DNA of 64,000 nucleotides, from positions 27,487,741-27,551,740 of the forward strand of contig OY821782.1 in assembly GCA_963682175.1 (NCBI GenBank), given 5' to 3'. Below are positions 54,574 through 64,000 of this stretch, piece after piece; the first letter of the stretch is position 1, and each line of letters opens with the position of its first letter. Position numbers and translations under genes: made by a program. The DNA is from Triglochin maritima. Lineage: Eukaryota > Streptophyta > Magnoliopsida > Alismatales > Juncaginaceae. The notes beneath the pieces were generated by a model, which had not been told where the DNA came from, searched no databases, and saw nothing but the letters and a program-made list of their open reading frames with translations.

Positions 54574-56135
54574 AATACCCCCACACTTACCTTTTGCTAG
54601 TCCCGAGTAAAACAAAGGAAGAGAAAAATGAAAGAAGTGAAACATCCGAAAAATAGGGAAATCCTAACTCACTTTTGTAGGAATCATGGTTGCACTTAGC
54701 ACGTGCAACAAGCCGTTAAACCTCCTTGTTGCCAAGGAGGAATGGTGTCTCCTGAGGGTTTTTAGCGAATATACCCACAAAATCTGAACATTGATGCATC
54801 AATCAACCTAGAAACTCGACTCGATGGACGCATTTTTGTCGATCATTGGACATGGTAATACTACGAGCTGACTTTCTATATGTATACAATCGACACAACT
54901 AGCCTAATGAGTCATCCGTGCAAGTTAATTAAGGACTTAAGTGAAATACATGGACAACCTTATCATCCTCAAGTGATACAAAGTGTAATGTCCATTAAGG
55001 TTCTTATTTGCATTACCTTTTTTTTTCTTTTTGTTCTTCCTTTTTTTCTTTTTTTCTTCTTGTTGGTGTGTAATTCTCCCAGGGTCAGGTTTCGTGCATC
55101 ATTGCCTATGAGGACTTACACTATCACGTACACCTTTTGCCACATCTCCACTTAGGGCGATCCCTACCACCTGTGTAATGGGAGTTCGGTCGGTGCATCC
55201 CAAGTCAGATGACTCGAAAGCATCAGGCACAAAGTCTCCCCGGACCTAATTTCCTGAGTGATGGGAGCCATGCGAGAATAGAGAACACCTAGTCACTTAT
55301 TTCTACACATGAACCAAAACCTTACACTTAATGTCTCACAACAGGAGTTTAATGGTCCTTGACTACCAACAAACTTCCTTATATTAACAGACACGAATTA
55401 TTCAACTCACTAGGTTCGAGGTGAACTTCTTTATTTGTTTGAATACTGAAACCCTATGATTAACTCTCCCCCCGAGGGAAAATCGGGGTGCATCCTAACG
55501 AATAGATAAGGCCTAAAGCCGGTATACTAGATATCCTAATGCATCAAGTGCAAGTTAATTTTGGGAGCTCTCTTTTACTTTGCCTCTCCACACTTTTGCA
55601 CATGCCAAACACACGCAAAACCCACAAATCATTTTCTTTCGCAAACACATGAAGATTTTGAAAGAAATGTGAAAATTTAAAGCACTAGGCAAGCAAAAGA
55701 AGACAAGTCACCCAAGGATCATGGCAAGCAAATATATCGATATTAAATAAAGCACACTAACATGCCCTATCAATGATACTACAAAAGAAAACAAAACAAA
55801 AGGAGAAAGACTCGACTATATACATACATAAAACACCCCCCACACTTACTTCATGCATTGTCCTCAATGAATGTGAGCATGATACTACATGGATTTATGC
55901 ATGAAAAAGGAAAGATCTCACCAACGTGAATTGCAAAGGGAAGTTCATGGTTATGTTGATGGACACAAACCCTAATTCCCCTCGAAACCTATGAAATACT
56001 ATGGAAGGGATACAAATACGTGAAAGAAATGATGCCCAAATGCCCAAATGCCTTTTCTCTTTTTTCCTTTTTTTCTCTTTTCTTTTTTTTTCTTTTTTTT
56101 TGAATATAACTATGTACAACAATGGGCTCCCATTT
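54574..56135 (-). other. 3' noncoding region of the second Athila-like element
   Basis: Contains the PPT (sense GGTAAGTGTGGGGGTATT, 54574-54591), the hairpin block (54700-54760), a purine tract in sense at 55017-55068, the second purine tract at 55832-55850 beside GAGGACAATGCATGAAG, and another pyrimidine run at 56051-56101 on the plus strand. The order copies 13067-14611. No gene is supported. Confidence 0.7.
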
Positions 56136-56624
56136 TCATTTTTCAAGGGACATCAAATGGGAACCCACCATCTCTCGAGCCAGAAATGCAACTACATGGG
56201 CTCGCAACATAAAAACAGGAAGATTGTTAAGAGGTTTATGAACCAAGGATGACAGTTCATGCCTCTCGAAACTAGGGTCAATGAAAGGAAATGGAAACAA
56301 AGATGTTTCCACTCCACAATAGAGTTGAGGGTCATCAATGTATACCCTCCAACCGATATTTGGGTGCACCGGGATCATTTCATCCACACAAGGTGACACC
56401 CTCAAATGGCGAAGTCCAGAAATTGAATTTCTTGACCACGTAACACCCTTATAAGCATTGTGGCTGTTTGATGCCCCTTGAGAATGAGCAAGATAGGAGG
56501 CATGAATGAGAGGTGAACCTCTGTCTGGTTGTTTGAAATGTAGGGTATCAGGTGGTTTATTCTTAACCCACATGGGGTTATCAACAGATACAGAGTGAAG
56601 AGCAGGTGACCCTGAGGCCACCAA
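56136..56624 (-). pseudogene. Unrecognised ORF downstream of protease (second Athila-like element)
   Basis: A 162-codon minus-strand frame with VASGSPALHSVSVDNPMWVK near its start and MLRAHVVAFLAREMVGSHLM near its end. Both segments are present in the 112-codon ORF at 14612-14950, which lacks the ~75 codons between them. The longer copy may be closer to the ancestral form. I recognise no domain. Position suits a degenerate pol or env-like remnant. Confidence 0.4.
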
Positions 56625-56675
56625 AATGATATCTTATGGCTCAAGAGCCACCTGATCACAAGATAAGGCACCTTC

Positions 56676-57388
56676 TTATGCCTGCCCAGGTGAAATATTT
56701 TCACCACCATCAGGATCTCCATCAAACAACTCTCTGAAATACTTGAAGGTGTCTTCGACTTCAATTTCATCTGTGCCCTGGATGAGGTTGACCCCAACAG
56801 GGTCATCGAAGGCACTTGACTTCTTGTCAATGGTGAAGATGTTGAAATCAGTGCACTTCCTACCATATGTCAAGTGCATTAGACCATTATGACAATTGAT
56901 CAAAGCATTGGAAGTCACTAGAAATGGTCGCCCCAAAATAACAGGAATTTGTCGAAGTGGGTTTGACACATGTTCAGTATCCAAAACAAAGAAAACGACT
57001 GGATAAATGAACTCTCCCACTTTGATGAGAACATCTTCCACCACGCCCCTCAGTTTCTTCATAGACCAATCAGCCAATTGAAGAGTGGTTTTTGTTTGTT
57101 TGAGGCCTCCAAGACTGAGGTGGATGTAGATCGAATACTGCAGAAGATTAACAGATGAACCAAGGTCCAATAAAGCTCGATGTATGGACACATCACCAAT
57201 CACCCAAGAAATAGTAGGATAACCAGGGTCCTTGTATTGGACTTGCGTGGGTTGTTCCAATAATGAACTCACATTTGCCGTAAGAAATGATTTATTGGGA
57301 ACATGGGTTTTTCACTTCTTGGTACATAAGTCCTTGAGAACCTTGGCATAAGATGACATTTACTCAATCACCTCCAACAGAGGGATGT
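56676..57388 (-). pseudogene. Athila-like aspartic protease region (second element)
   Basis: A 198-codon open frame: VQYKDPGYPTISWVIGDVSI, then HRALLDLGSSVNLLQYSIYI with the DLGS active-site variant (about 57155-57166), TLQLADWSMKKLRGVVEDVL, QIPVILGRPFLVTSNALINC and NGLMHLTYGRKC. It is less broken than the copy at 14985-15719 and covers the whole protease without a frameshift. It ends DGDPDGGENISPGQA-stop near 56676, and again no reverse transcriptase follows. Confidence 0.85.
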
Positions 57389-59257
57389 TCACCTTAACTT
57401 GCCGAAAGATCGCAAGCATCTTATAATGTTGATCGGAAGTTTTCTTTTTAAGGTGCTTAGGGAATGACGCCTTTGGTGCATAAAGGTCTTTCGAAGGAAC
57501 TTCAGCATTCTATTCCGTAGAAACATGAGTGAGGACCGCAGAATCTGATTCCTTCGACCCATGATGAGACAAGGGGACCTCAGGGTTCGGCCCCAGTGTT
57601 GAAATAAATGTAGAAGGAACCTTAGTATCAAGCTCCTTCTTGGAAGTATTTGTTGAGAGAACCTCAGGATCTGGCTCCCTCATAGATGCATGTATCATCG
57701 CAGGTCTAGTGACACCAAGAGATGGTGATTGCAAGGAAGGCAACCCAATTTAGTTGTCCACCTCCTTACCAGACCTCAGAGTATGAATCACATTAACATG
57801 ATGGGTCGGTTCAGAGGTAGCATGAGGCACTGGTGACCTTTCTTGAGAATGGGTACCTTGGGGATTCACCTCGGGTTGACATGGAAATTGTCCCTTCTTA
57901 CGTTCATTAAGCTGATAAGCCAACTGTCTGACTTGCATTTCCAAAGTTTTAAATGAACTTTGCATGTTATGCATGAACGCTTCAAGGGATTGATCAGGAG
58001 AGGGGTCCTTAGGGTCAACACGTTCGGGTAGAGTCTAACTAGAATAACCTGAATGGGAGGCCTGAGTAGGTTGATGAGTATGAGGCTGAGACCTTTGATG
58101 TGGGGGTTGGTAGGTCGCCGATGGGTGTGGTGGGTGATAAGGTGGAGGTTTAGCATGCGAGCTCTGATCATGTCCCCTACTAGGCCCCCAAGAGAAGTTA
58201 GGGTGGTTTCGTCATCCTGGGTTGTAGGAGTGACTGTACGGGTCATTACATGGCCTCTGTTGATACATCACATTTGCATGCTCAGTATCCCTTGGAGTGT
58301 AAGCGCATTCCAAGTCATTATGACCCGTAAGTCCACGCCTACTACACCCAGGAGTAGCAACCTGAGCTACATGAGCTCGGTCCAACTATAAATCCTCAAT
58401 CCTACGCATGAGAGCAACCATTTTTGCCTCAGACGCGATAGTTGACTCAACTTGATATGATCCAGCTCGACCAGAAGATCTGGCGGCTGATGGCTCTCTC
58501 ATGGTGTCCCACTCAAAGGTACGTTCGGCCACTAAATCAAAAGTGTCCCATGCCTCATCGATGAGTTTCATTTGGAAATCACCCTGGCATATCGACTCCA
58601 ACAATGTACGGGTGTTGTAGTTGAGGCCCTCATAAACAATTTGGCACAACTACCACAACTCAATTCCATGATGAGGGCACTGCAAGAGAAGGTCCTTGAA
58701 CCTCTCAAAGAAAGCATGAAATGATTCAGTCTCAATCTGATAAATTTGGTGTATCTACTGTCGTATCTGTTGAGTCTTCCTTTGAGGGAAGATTCTCTTA
58801 TAAAAATAGTCATGAAGTCATCCCAGGACCTAATCAAGCTCGTCGGGAGGTTGTACATCCACTTCTTCGTGTTATCCTTCAACGCGAAAGAAATCATCCT
58901 CAACTGGACTGAATCCTCCACAAGCGGTTGAAGATTGAACATGGAGCATACCTCCTCGAATTCACGTATAAAAATATACAGATCCTCCTTATTGGTAGGA
59001 AAGGTAGGAAGCATGCTCATAGTTATTCCCACGAGCAGGAGGGAGAACTATGCAAGACTCTTGCACGACCCGAATAGGATGGGTCCGCTCCTATAGAGTC
59101 ATTAGTCTATCCCGTTGAGCTAAAGGTGGTGGTGCACCAAGAACTCAATCTTGACTGAATCCCTCTTCCTCCTGAGTTGGAGGAGGAGGTGAAGGAGGTC
59201 TATGTGGAGGTGGGAGTGGACCGAGGTAATCCATGTATGGAACCCGGTCTCCCCATG
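57389..59257 (-). pseudogene. Athila-like gag (second element), 5' end lost
   Basis: Minus frames read SILPTFPTNKEDLYIFIREF-type capsid sequence (58568-59032: QLRMISFALKDNTKKWMYNL, SLIRSWDDFM), then LCQIVYEGLNYNTRTLLESI, CQGDFQMKLIDEAWDTFDLV, a knuckle with one Cys changed (CSRRGLTGHNDLEC, about 58302-58343) and YNPG-stop-RNHPNFSWGP. The gag-protease linker is at 57300-57420. At the N-terminal side, homology to 17530-17580 (CATGTATGGAACCCGGTCTC) stops at about 59257 where Tekay sequence starts. Several stops; not functional. Confidence 0.78.
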
Positions 59258-59307
59258 GCTACCCGCTTAAACAAAATTTTGTCCTCGAAATTTGCTATCC
59301 CTAATCA

Positions 59308-60870
59308 TCAACAAAAAAGCTCGGGATACAAACTCCTCATATCATCCTCACACTCCAAGGTAGCCTCTTTCACATTACGATGTTGCCATCGAACCTTCAC
59401 CATCGAAATGGATCGATGTCTAAGTCGGCGCTCCGCGCGCTCCAGGATCTGCGACGATCGCTCCTCCAAGGTCATGTCGCTCGGAATATCTGGAAGCTCA
59501 TGTGAGATCACATGCGATGGATCCCCAACATACTTCCTCAGCATCGAGATGTGGAAAACATTGTGCATGCTAGCGAACTGTGGGGGTAATGCCACCAGAT
59601 ATGCCACTGCACCAACACACTCAAGGATCTCGAATAGGCCGACATATCTTGGACTCAGCTTTCCCTTTCGTCCGAACTTCATCACGCCTTTTGCAGGGGA
59701 AACCTTTAGAAAGACGTGGTCACCAACTTTGAACTGCAGCTCTCGGCGCCTCTTATCCGCATAGCTCTTCTGCCGATCCTGAGCCGCGACCAGCCTGCGA
59801 CGAATTAGGCCCACCCGGTCCGAGTATAACTGCACAATCTCTGGCCCCAGCAGCTGCCTCTCCCCTACCTCGCTCCAGTAGAGGGTTGAACGGCAGGTTC
59901 GACTGTACAATGCCTCGTATGGCGCCATGCCAATGCTCGCGTGATAACTATTGTTGTAGGCAAACCCCACCAAAGGCAGATGGTCATCCCAACTCCCAGC
60001 TTGGTCCAATGCGCAAGCCCTAAGCATGTATTCTAGACATCCTTTCCCTTGATCATCCTCTCTGACTGCCCGTCAGTCTGAGGACGGAAAGTCGTGCTAA
60101 ACTTCAGCTTCGTCCCCAAGGCCTTATGTAAGCTCTCCCAGCATCTCGAAGTCAAAAGCGGGTCCCGATCCGAGATGATGGATGTTGGGACTCCATGCAA
60201 CCTGACTATCTCCGAAATGTAGAGCTTCGTAAGAGCCTATAGGGATGCAGTCACCCGCGTCGCCAGAAAATGAGCGGTCTTTGTCAGGCGGTCCACGATT
60301 ACCTAAATAGCGTCATGTGAACGGCTAGTCCTCGGGAGTCCAGTCACGAAGTCCATAGTCACATGTTCCCACTTCCACTCTGGGAGCTCAATCCTCTGCA
60401 TTACGCTTGCCGGATGCTGGTGCTCGATCTTAATCTGCTGGCAGACCAGGCACTTTGACATGAACGCAGCGGCATCTCGCTTCATTCCCTTCAACCAGAA
60501 ACTCCTCTGCAAGTCCTTATACATCTTAGTACTACCGGAATGCACGGTGTACCTTGAGCCATGAGCCTCATCTAAAATCTCCTGCCTTAACCCATCTACA
60601 TTCGGAACCCATAGACGGTCTCGAAAATGTAGGCCTCCATCCACTGCGATCCTCAACTCGGAACTCTCAACATTGACCGCTTGCAGTAAGATGCTCGACT
60701 CTGGATCCTCACTTTGCTTCAGCACAATCCTCTGGACAATAGTTGGCTCGACTCGCAGACTTGCCAACCCTACTCGGCCATCCTCCCCTACGAAAGGATG
60801 CCAATCTGCCAGATCTTCCAAAAGTCTCCTCTCCTGGACCCTTAAGTGGGTAACTGATCCCTCCCACTTC
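59308..60870 (-). pseudogene. Tekay-type integrase with chromodomain-like C-terminus
   Basis: From 60870 the frame gives the zinc-binding part (EILDEAHGSRYTVHSGSTKM, then SKCLVCQQIK), the core with WEHVTMDFVTGLP (Asp 1), [20 protein letters not shown] (Asp 2) and [11 protein letters not shown] (Glu), GPY/F-region VGLFEILECVGAVAYLVALP, and finally MHNVFHISMLRKYVGDPSHV with LERAERRLRHRSISMVKVRW, QHRNVKEATLECEDDMR, the type II chromodomain position of the Tekay/Del lineage. Stops occur at about 60303 (AI-stop-VIV), 60238 and 60035. Catalytic residues are present. Chromodomains of this class steer insertion to heterochromatin. Confidence 0.88.
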
Positions 60871-60879
60871 CTACTCAGC

Positions 60880-62042
60880 GCATCCGCAACTGAATTACCT
60901 TTTCCCGGATGGTAGGAAATAGTGAAGTCGTAGTCTTTGATGAACTCCAACCACCGCCGTTGCCTCATGTTCAACTCTTTTTGCGAGAACAGGTACTTCA
61001 GACTCTGATGGTCAGTAAACACTTCGAATTGCTCCCTATACAAGTAGTGCCTCCAAATTTTTACGGCGAAAATGACAGCTGCAAGCTCCAGATCATGTGT
61101 GGAATAATTCTTCTCATGCACTTTCAGCTGCCTCGATGCATAGGCCACAACCCTCTCGTTCTACATTAGTACGCACCCCAGGCCCGAGCCAGAGGCGTCA
61201 CTGTAAATCACGAACCCACCTGACCCACTCGGGAGTGTCAACACCGATGCGGATGTTAATCTCCCCTTCAGCTCCTGAAAAGCCTGCTCGCATTTCCGTG
61301 ACCAATCAAACTTCACCCCCTTCCTGGTCAAAGTTGTTAGTGGTGCCGTGATCTTAGAGAAATCTTGGATGAACCGTCGGTAATAACCTGCGACTCCCAC
61401 AAAACTCCGAATTTCAGACACATTGGTTGGAGCTTTCCAGTCTAGAACCGCCTCCACCTTCCCAGGGTCCACCATAATGCCATCCTTTGACACCACATGC
61501 CCGAGGAATGCCACCTGCTCCAACAAGAATTCGCACTTTGAGAACTTTGCAAACAATTGCTCCCTCCTCAATATTCCAAGTACTACTCTTAGGTTCTCCT
61601 CGTTCTGTTCCAAGTCTGGTGAGTAGATTAGGATATCATCCACGAATACGATCGAGAAGTGGTCCAGGAAAGGCTTGAACACCCGGTTCATCAGGTCCAT
61701 AAAAGCTGCTGGCGCGTTGGTCACTCTGAAAGTCATCACCAAGAATTCGAAGTGACCATAGCGCGTCCTGAATGCAGTCTTCGAGACATCCTCTCCCTTG
61801 ATCCTCAGCTGATGGTATCCAGACCTTAGATCAATCTTGGAGAACACCTTAGCTGACCGCAGTTGGTCGAACAAGTCATCAATTCTCGGTAAGGGATACT
61901 GATTCTTGATCGTTACTTTGTTCAGCATCCTATAGTAAATGCACATCCGCATAGACTCGTCCTTCTTCTTCACCAGTAACACTGGAGCTCCCCACGGAGA
62001 AACACTAGGCCTGATGAAACCCTTATCAGAAAGTTCCTGCAA
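60880..62042 (-). pseudogene. Tekay-type reverse transcriptase and RNase H
   Basis: 293 open codons (62042-61161) hold all RT blocks: [40 protein letters not shown] (FRxLN/DYRxLN region), [22 protein letters not shown] (61646-61620), [11 protein letters not shown] and [13 protein letters not shown]. RNase H starts at [17 protein letters not shown], then a TAG (61158-61160), probably a former CAG, then VAYASRQLKVHEKNYSTHDL, ELAAVIFAVKIWRHYLY, FTDHQSLKYLFSQKELNMRQ and YHPGKGNSVADALSR. The D-E-D-D carboxylates are recognisable. One or very few changes separate it from an intact enzyme. Confidence 0.93.
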
Positions 62043-62830
62043 CTACTCCTTCAATTCCACCAACTCCGCTGGAGCCATACGGTACGACGCCTTCGAGACC
62101 GTCTACGGAGAATTCGATCTCACGAGGTGGAGGCAATCCCTGAATATCATCCGGAAACACGTCTGGGAACCCCCGAACCACTGTAATCTCTTCCAGGGCC
62201 AGGACCGCCTTCTCTGATGACACTATACTTGCCAGAAAAGCGCTACAACCTTTCTCCAACAGCCGACTAGCCTTCAGAGCTGAGATCACCACCCGTCCAT
62301 CCTTTCTCCGAACGTCCTTGATCACCAATGGGGGTCCCTCTAGTCAGGAGATCACAACCCTCCTTTCCCGGCAGAGAACACACGCATCGTGATCGGAATG
62401 CCAATCCATTCAGAGGATCACATCAAAATCAGACATGGGCAAAACAACAAGGTCAGTCGGAAGGTCCTGGTCTCCCAGTACCACCGACACCCTTGGAAGA
62501 TACGTCCTCACTGCGAGCACGTCGCCAACTGGAGTACTGACCTCCAAGCTGAAAGTTAGCTCCACCGGCAGATCCACTATGGCTGCGAATCCCTCCGAAA
62601 TGAAAGAATGTGTCTCCCCACAATGAAGAGTGTCTTCGCGACAAGACCAGATACAATAATTTTACCTTCAATGATGTCGCCGGACTTCTCAGTGTCCTCA
62701 GCTCGGATGGTGAACACACGCTCAGCTGGCCTACTTTGCGCTACACCACGACCGTGCCCACCAGTGTCTCTGCCCTGACTCGCCCTAGTGCCTGCCCTGC
62801 TAGTGCCCGCACTCTGGCCTCCAGAAGTCT
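62043..62830 (-). pseudogene. Tekay-type protease region
   Basis: Following the second knuckle (GCGQVGHFVREC), 62577-62861 reads RVFTIRAEDTEKSGDIIEGK and IIVSGLVAKTLFIV, the strand before the protease active site. The DSGA motif itself is not readable (frameshift near 62625, where VGRHILSF replaces it; another frame gives CGETHSFISE). Frames 62453-62719 and 62026-62328 then give VELTFSLEVSTPVGDVLAV, DFDVILWMDWHSDHDACVL and the linker VVRGFPDVFPDDIQGLPPPR that leads into RT. Confidence 0.75.
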
Positions 62831-63726
62831 TCTGTGGGCATTCACGAACAAAATGCCCCACCTGCCCGCAACCCAGACCAACCCCAGACTTCCTGTAACA
62901 GTCCTTTGTGGTGTGCGCCTTCCCACAGTGTCCGCACGAGCCACCTCCAGACCCATGACCCTTCTTCTCGTCCCTACGAGGTCGCTTTGCTGAGCTGCTA
63001 CCTTTCTTCCCCTTCTCTTGCTGTCCTCGAGAGACGTTGTGCGATCTCTTCCTGTCCGACTACGACTCCCGGTAGTCCGCCTCCAGCAAGGTGGCACACT
63101 TCACGACCTTCTTTAGTATCCGTGGCATCCTGATTAGAACCTTCGACCTCAGACCTCGTTGTAGCCCGTGCACGAACTTTATGGCACGCTGCTCATCAGT
63201 GACATAAATCCCCTAACAGTACTTCTCCAATGCGTGGAACTTGTTGATATACCCGTCCAAGCTCAAGTCCCGCTGCTCCAGTGCTAGGAACTCCTAGTTT
63301 CCGATCCTGCACGTGCTTGGGGAAGAACTTCCGGTTTAACTCGTCCAGAAACTCCTCCCAAGAGATGTATGTCCGGTCCATGAATACAACTCCCGCAGTC
63401 GCTCTCCACCAAGTCACTGCGTGCTCCTGGAACACGTACGTTGCCAAATATACCTTCCTCTCCGGGGGACATTCGATGACCCCAAAGATCCGCTGGATCT
63501 TATAGACCCACTCCTCCACAGCATCCGGTTCACTCCACCCCAGAAAATGGGCGGATTCTGCCTCATGAACCGCTAGTGCATCACCGCAGCTCCTTCTGCT
63601 CGAGGCCTCTGCACCTGCCCCTCCATGAGAACACCCAAGTGCCCCCACCGCCTTGAACAGCAGTCGGCGATCTGCCTCCCAATCATCAGTCGTCCAAGAG
63701 GACTCCGGTCTCCTCCTCGGCGCCAT
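62831..63726 (-). pseudogene. Tekay-type gag
   Basis: The start codon chosen is ATG 63724-63726 (MAPRRRPESSWTTDDWEADR); the 71 codons open upstream have no gag character. Retrotrans_gag motifs: SAHFLGWSEPDAVEEWVYKI, RKVYLATYVFQEHAVTWWRA and YISWEEFLDELNRKFFPKHV. A frameshift near 63285 moves the continuation (DGYINKF.. ALEKY, FVHGLQRGLRSKVLIRMP, CATLLEADY) to another frame, followed by a TAG at about 63060 and a basic region. Two CCHC-like knuckles follow: CGHCGKAHTTKDC and GCGQVGHFVREC (about 62842-62945). Confidence 0.85.
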
Positions 63727-64000
63727 GCCTCTGAAAAGTAATATATATATACTTATTATCAGGAAACAATTCAAAAAAGTAAGAAATTTTCCACAGGGTC
63801 TGGGCACAATGCCCCGCTGGAGAGTCTTCAGATTCTGTACACATAAGTATATATCCCTGATACATACAATCACAAGATGGCAATATGTCACCTCTTTATG
63901 TGTCCCTGACACATATGCATATATCCCTGATATATACAACTATTCCTCTCTCCAAGTAGGCATCCACAATACGCAAGTCTCTGATCATGTATCCTCGATA
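63727..64000 (-). other. 5' leader of the Tekay element
   Basis: 274 bp upstream of gag to the window edge. It contains three or four repeats of a CATA-rich unit with ATATCCCTGATA/CATA (about 63849-63862, 63900-63916, 63920-63934). No LTR end or primer-binding site is seen before the window stops. Confidence 0.55.

Larger units (their letters stand above)
59258..64000 (-). mobile_element. Tekay/Del-type Ty3/gypsy chromovirus, LTRs not seen
   Basis: Minus-oriented gag-pol in gypsy order: gag at 63726-62840, protease, RT, RNase H, then integrase with a C-terminal chromodomain-like region to 59308. After the stop comes the usual chromovirus tail, AATTTCGAGGACAAAATTTT (59274-59293), and a purine-rich AAGCGGGTAG, where a 3' LTR should start. 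Instead Athila-like gag begins at 59257. The 5' LTR and primer-binding site lie outside the window. Codons are GC-richer than neighbouring elements. Confidence 0.88.

Noticed and set aside
1..64000. CRISPR array, prokaryotic defence system, phage or operon
   Set aside because: No regularly spaced short repeats, no operon-like gene packing; all long frames are eukaryotic transposable-element proteins.

Overview
This is nuclear DNA from a flowering plant, taken from a repeat-dense, intergenic (heterochromatin-like) part of what is probably a large genome. I find no host gene, tRNA, rRNA or CRISPR array. Nearly all of the 64 kb is explained by nested, mostly decayed transposable elements: Ty1/copia, Ty3/gypsy (Athila-like and a Tekay/Del-type chromovirus), one TRIM, an L1-type LINE and pieces of CACTA (En/Spm) transposon. 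The plant assignment rests on tRNA-Asp and initiator tRNA-Met primer-binding sites in their usual plant element contexts, plus plant-specific lineages (Athila, SIRE-like, TRIM, CACTA with TNP2, Transposase_24 and Ulp1 domains). The species cannot be read from the sequence.

Working names. 'copia-B' is a copia family with ~2.05-kb LTRs (TGAA[G/A]GGAATG...CTACA). 'S' is a SIRE-like copia family (PPT AAAAAGGGGGAGA, LTR start TGTTGGC). 'A1, A2, A3' are Athila-like gypsy LTR families of ~1.4-1.6 kb. Their sense end carries a conserved block containing GCACTTGCGG, and their start is TGATT or TGACT.

Layout. 1-7447: LTR pieces and an L1 reverse-transcriptase pseudogene, cut by a 5'-truncated A1 element whose LTR holds a TRIM, which in turn holds a copia-B solo LTR. 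7448-24910: a five-level nest, S LTR > A3 element > copia-B solo LTR > A1 element with gag-protease only > truncated copia-B LTR. 24911-36870: a CACTA TNP2 gene split by a complete copia-B element, itself interrupted by an A1 solo LTR. 36871-45559: more CACTA-derived DNA (two Ulp1-like copies, a Transposase_24 gene, a terminus with subterminal repeats), broken by an A2 LTR and a deleted S element. 45560-47405: S-type gag-protease remnant and a G-rich tract. 47406-53029: a second copia-B element, truncated, with an A1 solo LTR inside its LTR. 53030-59257: an Athila-like gag-protease element. 59258-64000: a nearly full Tekay-type gag-pol on the minus strand, fused directly to the Athila-like gag.

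None of these elements looks able to encode a full protein set. The copia-B copy at 25330-36694 and the Tekay copy are closest, each spoiled by a few stops or frameshifts plus an insertion or a missing end. Target-site duplications allow much of the order of insertion to be reconstructed. The least conventional signals are perfect palindromes around GGTCGACC shared by LTRs of two different copia families, gag-protease-only Athila derivatives present in two copies, and a duplicated Ulp1-like segment flanking an LTR.
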